A stretch of 64,000 bases of DNA from Cyanophora paradoxa (Eukaryota > Glaucocystophyceae > Cyanophorales > Cyanophoraceae), in the NCBI GenBank assembly GCA_004431415.1, contig QPMI01000508.1, positions 62,001 through 126,000 on the forward strand, written 5' to 3'. The notes below the pieces were generated by a model, which saw nothing but the letters and a program-made list of their open reading frames with translations, was not told where the DNA came from and made no database searches. The position numbers and the translations under genes are program-made. Positions 62,077 to 64,000 of the stretch are shown here, piece by piece (the stretch's first letter is position 1; each line of letters starts with the position of its first letter).

Positions 62077-63954
62077 ATGGCTCGGGTTCTCATCGGCCGA
62101 CTTGTGTCAACTGTGTTCGGCGGCTCGGCAGCTCATGATCAGCGCATCGAAGTCGCTCGAGCTCAGACGTCGACGTCGACGTCGACGCATGTGCAGTCGA
62201 TGTCATTTCACCGCGAAACAGATTCAGCGGCGACGCCGTCCCCTTTCGACACGCTCCCCGATCACATCCTTTGCCGGATATTCGAGGGCCTCGATCTAAG
62301 GGCCGCAGCCCTCGCGCGCCGGGTCTGCCGCCGCTGGTGTGAAGCGGTCGAGACGAACAACGTACTCTGGCGCCAACTGCGCGTGCAGCTGGGCGAGCCT
62401 GCTCTACATCTCGTCCGCCGGCTCGTCACCGACGTGCTTCGCCTCGCGGCGCAGCGCGGCATTCTCGTCGGATCGCTGTCCGAATCCGACATCAATTGTG
62501 CACGTGGTGTCTTCGAACGCAGCGTCGAGCTCTGCCGTCCATTCCTCGCAGAATCCGCAGCTGCAGCCCATGACGTGTCCGGCCTTTCTCCGGGGGTCGC
62601 GGCCGCCTTCCAAATTCTACGGCTTCAGCCCCGCGTCCGTCAAGAGACACAGAAGCTCAGGCAGAAGGCTGTGCAGTTGTTGAAGCGACCGTGGAATGAA
62701 TTGCTGAACGTGTATTGCGATTCCAAGTGCAAGGCTCATTTGAATGTCAATCTTGATCAGCCGTTCTTCTCCCTCTTCCAGCTGATCGAGCTCGTGGATT
62801 TCGCGGACGCCTTCGACGCCGTCATCTCGGGCATCCTGGCCCCCGCGGCCGACGCGGGCGTGGACCCCCGCCTCAAGGATGCCGCCTTCGCCGCCGTCGC
62901 CGCCAGGTGCGGGCGTAGAAATCGTACATGTATTAATTTAATTTAATTTATACTTATATGTTAGTTTACTATTGCCCTTGAAATCCACTAAGGTATTGAT
63001 AAATGTTCGTATCCTGCAGCTGATACCGATATCGACGTCGACTGAGATTTTGCTTTCCTTCGCAGGATGAGGCAGCTCCTGGTTTGCGTCAAGGTCTACA
63101 ACAAAGTGTTGGTTCGTGTGCTCTTCGAATTCGAAATTGATATCAAAAGCTCGAGGCACATGCACATACACGCACGTATACGCGTGTATTCGCATTGTAT
63201 TGCTCACATCTGCACAGTCAGATGTGAATACGTATACGCGCCTGCGCGCCGTGTGTGACGCGCATATGGCGGATCGTCTTCTCTGCGTGCGTGCACTGCC
63301 AATTTCCAATGCGTCGTGTACGTGTTCACAGCGCAAGCACTCTCAGGAAGATCAGGTCTCTCCTCCCAAGTTCTTTCACCTGTCCGCGGCTGTTTGGGGA
63401 ATTCGAGGCTCGAGCTCACAATCGCACACCGGTACCAAAACAGTTCTGGACGGCCATGAAAAGCGGTGTGTGTGAATACATATTTAATTTCCGGATGCGG
63501 ATACATGTGCATGCACATTGATCAGACGGTTTCTAATATTATTAATACTAATACTGTGCATACGCGGATACTAATACTGCGACGGTTTCCAGATCTCGAA
63601 ATGACGGCATCATATCCTTCATTATTAAGTGCATGAGAGCTCGAGCTCCAGCTGATCCGAATCCACGTCAAAGGCGGCTTATGTCCCGGTATTTCATTTG
63701 CTAAGCTGCAATATACATTAATTTCATCTATAATTTATCATAATTACAACTTAACATGCCCTTCATTTGCATGTCCTCATATTCAATGCAGACGCACGCG
63801 CACATTTGCAAGTTGTTCCTTGGTTACTTTGTTTATGCTGTGTGCTGGAGCGAAGGGGCTCTCCATTGCATCCGACTGGAGGAGCAAGTCCGTGCCCAAC
63901 TTCGGCCGCTCAGACTTCGCTTTCGTGACGTGGATGCTACATGCATATGCGGAG
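62077..63954 (+). CDS. F-box protein, 3' end beyond the window
   Basis: Exon 1 (62077-62906) encodes MARVLIGRLVSTVFGGSAAH, then the F-box: SPFDTLPDHILCRIFEGLDL, RAAALARRVCRRWCEAVETN, NVLWRQLRVQLGEP. Further helical text includes CRPFLAESAAAAHDVSGLSP and QKLRQKAVQLLKRPWNELLN. Exon 2 starts at 63066 in frame after AG with MRQLLVCVKVYNKVL. Another exon-like block near 63340-63470 reads GEFEARAHNRTPVPKQFWTA, and 63856-63954 reads GLSIASDWRSKSVPNFGRSD before GTGCGG. Introns here are AT-richer and long (several hundred bases). F-box proteins recruit substrates to SCF ubiquitin ligases; the substrate-binding part downstream is not identifiable. Continuation past 64000 is likely. Confidence 0.7.
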
Positions 63955-64000
63955 GTGCGGCGATATTGTTACGGCAGGGGTGATTCCCTAGCCAAATCCG

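Noticed and set aside
1-64000. Bacterial contamination or horizontally acquired operon
   Set aside because: Genes have spliceosomal introns throughout, eukaryote-specific families and alternating orientation.

Overview
This is nuclear DNA from a eukaryote with a compact, very GC-rich and intron-dense genome. Almost every gene is broken by many short introns of about 50-100 bases. The gene set is eukaryotic: TRAPP complex subunit, coilin, API5, SAC3/GANP-type mRNA factor, tandem CCCH zinc finger, mitochondrial-type PheRS, ER/Golgi-type ZIP transporter, TMEM184, F-box. The combination (about 70 % GC in genes, AT-richer spacers, abundant GC-AG introns, C-rich/G-rich hairpin introns, an algal-style small HVA1/TUDOR protein) suggests a unicellular alga, for example a haptophyte or pelagophyte. 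That placement is inference; no rRNA or organelle marker lies in the window.

Layout. 1-15 kb: 3' part of a membrane-protein gene (+), a secreted GT41-like glycosyltransferase (-) divergent by 42 bp from TRAPPC4 (+), a multi-spanning membrane protein (-), mitochondrial-type PheRS (+), a short-chain dehydrogenase (-), a HemW-like radical SAM protein (-) and a tandem CCCH RNA-binding protein (+). 15-28 kb: an unrecognised Ala/Pro-rich coiled-coil protein (-), a PAF-acetylhydrolase-type lipase (+), a nucleoside kinase with an N-terminal synthetase-like region (-), a small Cys-rich protein (+) and coilin (-). 28-45 kb: an unrecognised protein (+), a VPS4/katanin-like AAA ATPase (+), two unrecognised minus-strand proteins, a His-rich ZIP zinc transporter (+), a CxxCxGxG zinc-finger protein with a Pro/Ala tail (-) and API5 (+). 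45-64 kb: one or two small membrane proteins (-), a 5.1 kb gene for a signal peptide/NHL-repeat/polytopic channel-like protein (-), a class I glutamine amidotransferase-like hydrolase (+), a LENG8/SAC3-GANP protein (-), an isochorismatase-family hydrolase (+), an HVA1/TUDOR protein (-), a TMEM184 protein (+) and an F-box gene running off the right end (+).

The genes are unrelated housekeeping functions on alternating strands, as expected for a eukaryotic chromosome arm; there is no operon logic. The unifying and most interesting feature is the intron population. Most introns are near-palindromic: a C-rich 5' half beginning GTGCGCC or GCCCGCC, a short loop commonly carrying CTGAC or CTGAG, and a G-rich 3' half ending GGCGCAG or GGGGCAG. 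This looks like an introner-type (transposon-derived) intron family. A second class of AT-richer, hairpin-free introns dominates other genes (the CCCH protein, the AAA ATPase, the F-box gene, the small membrane protein at 45.6-46.6 kb and the first gene).

Gene coordinates given for CDS features are genomic spans including introns. Exon boundaries were read by eye from splice motifs and conserved protein families, so unrecognised genes carry larger uncertainty.
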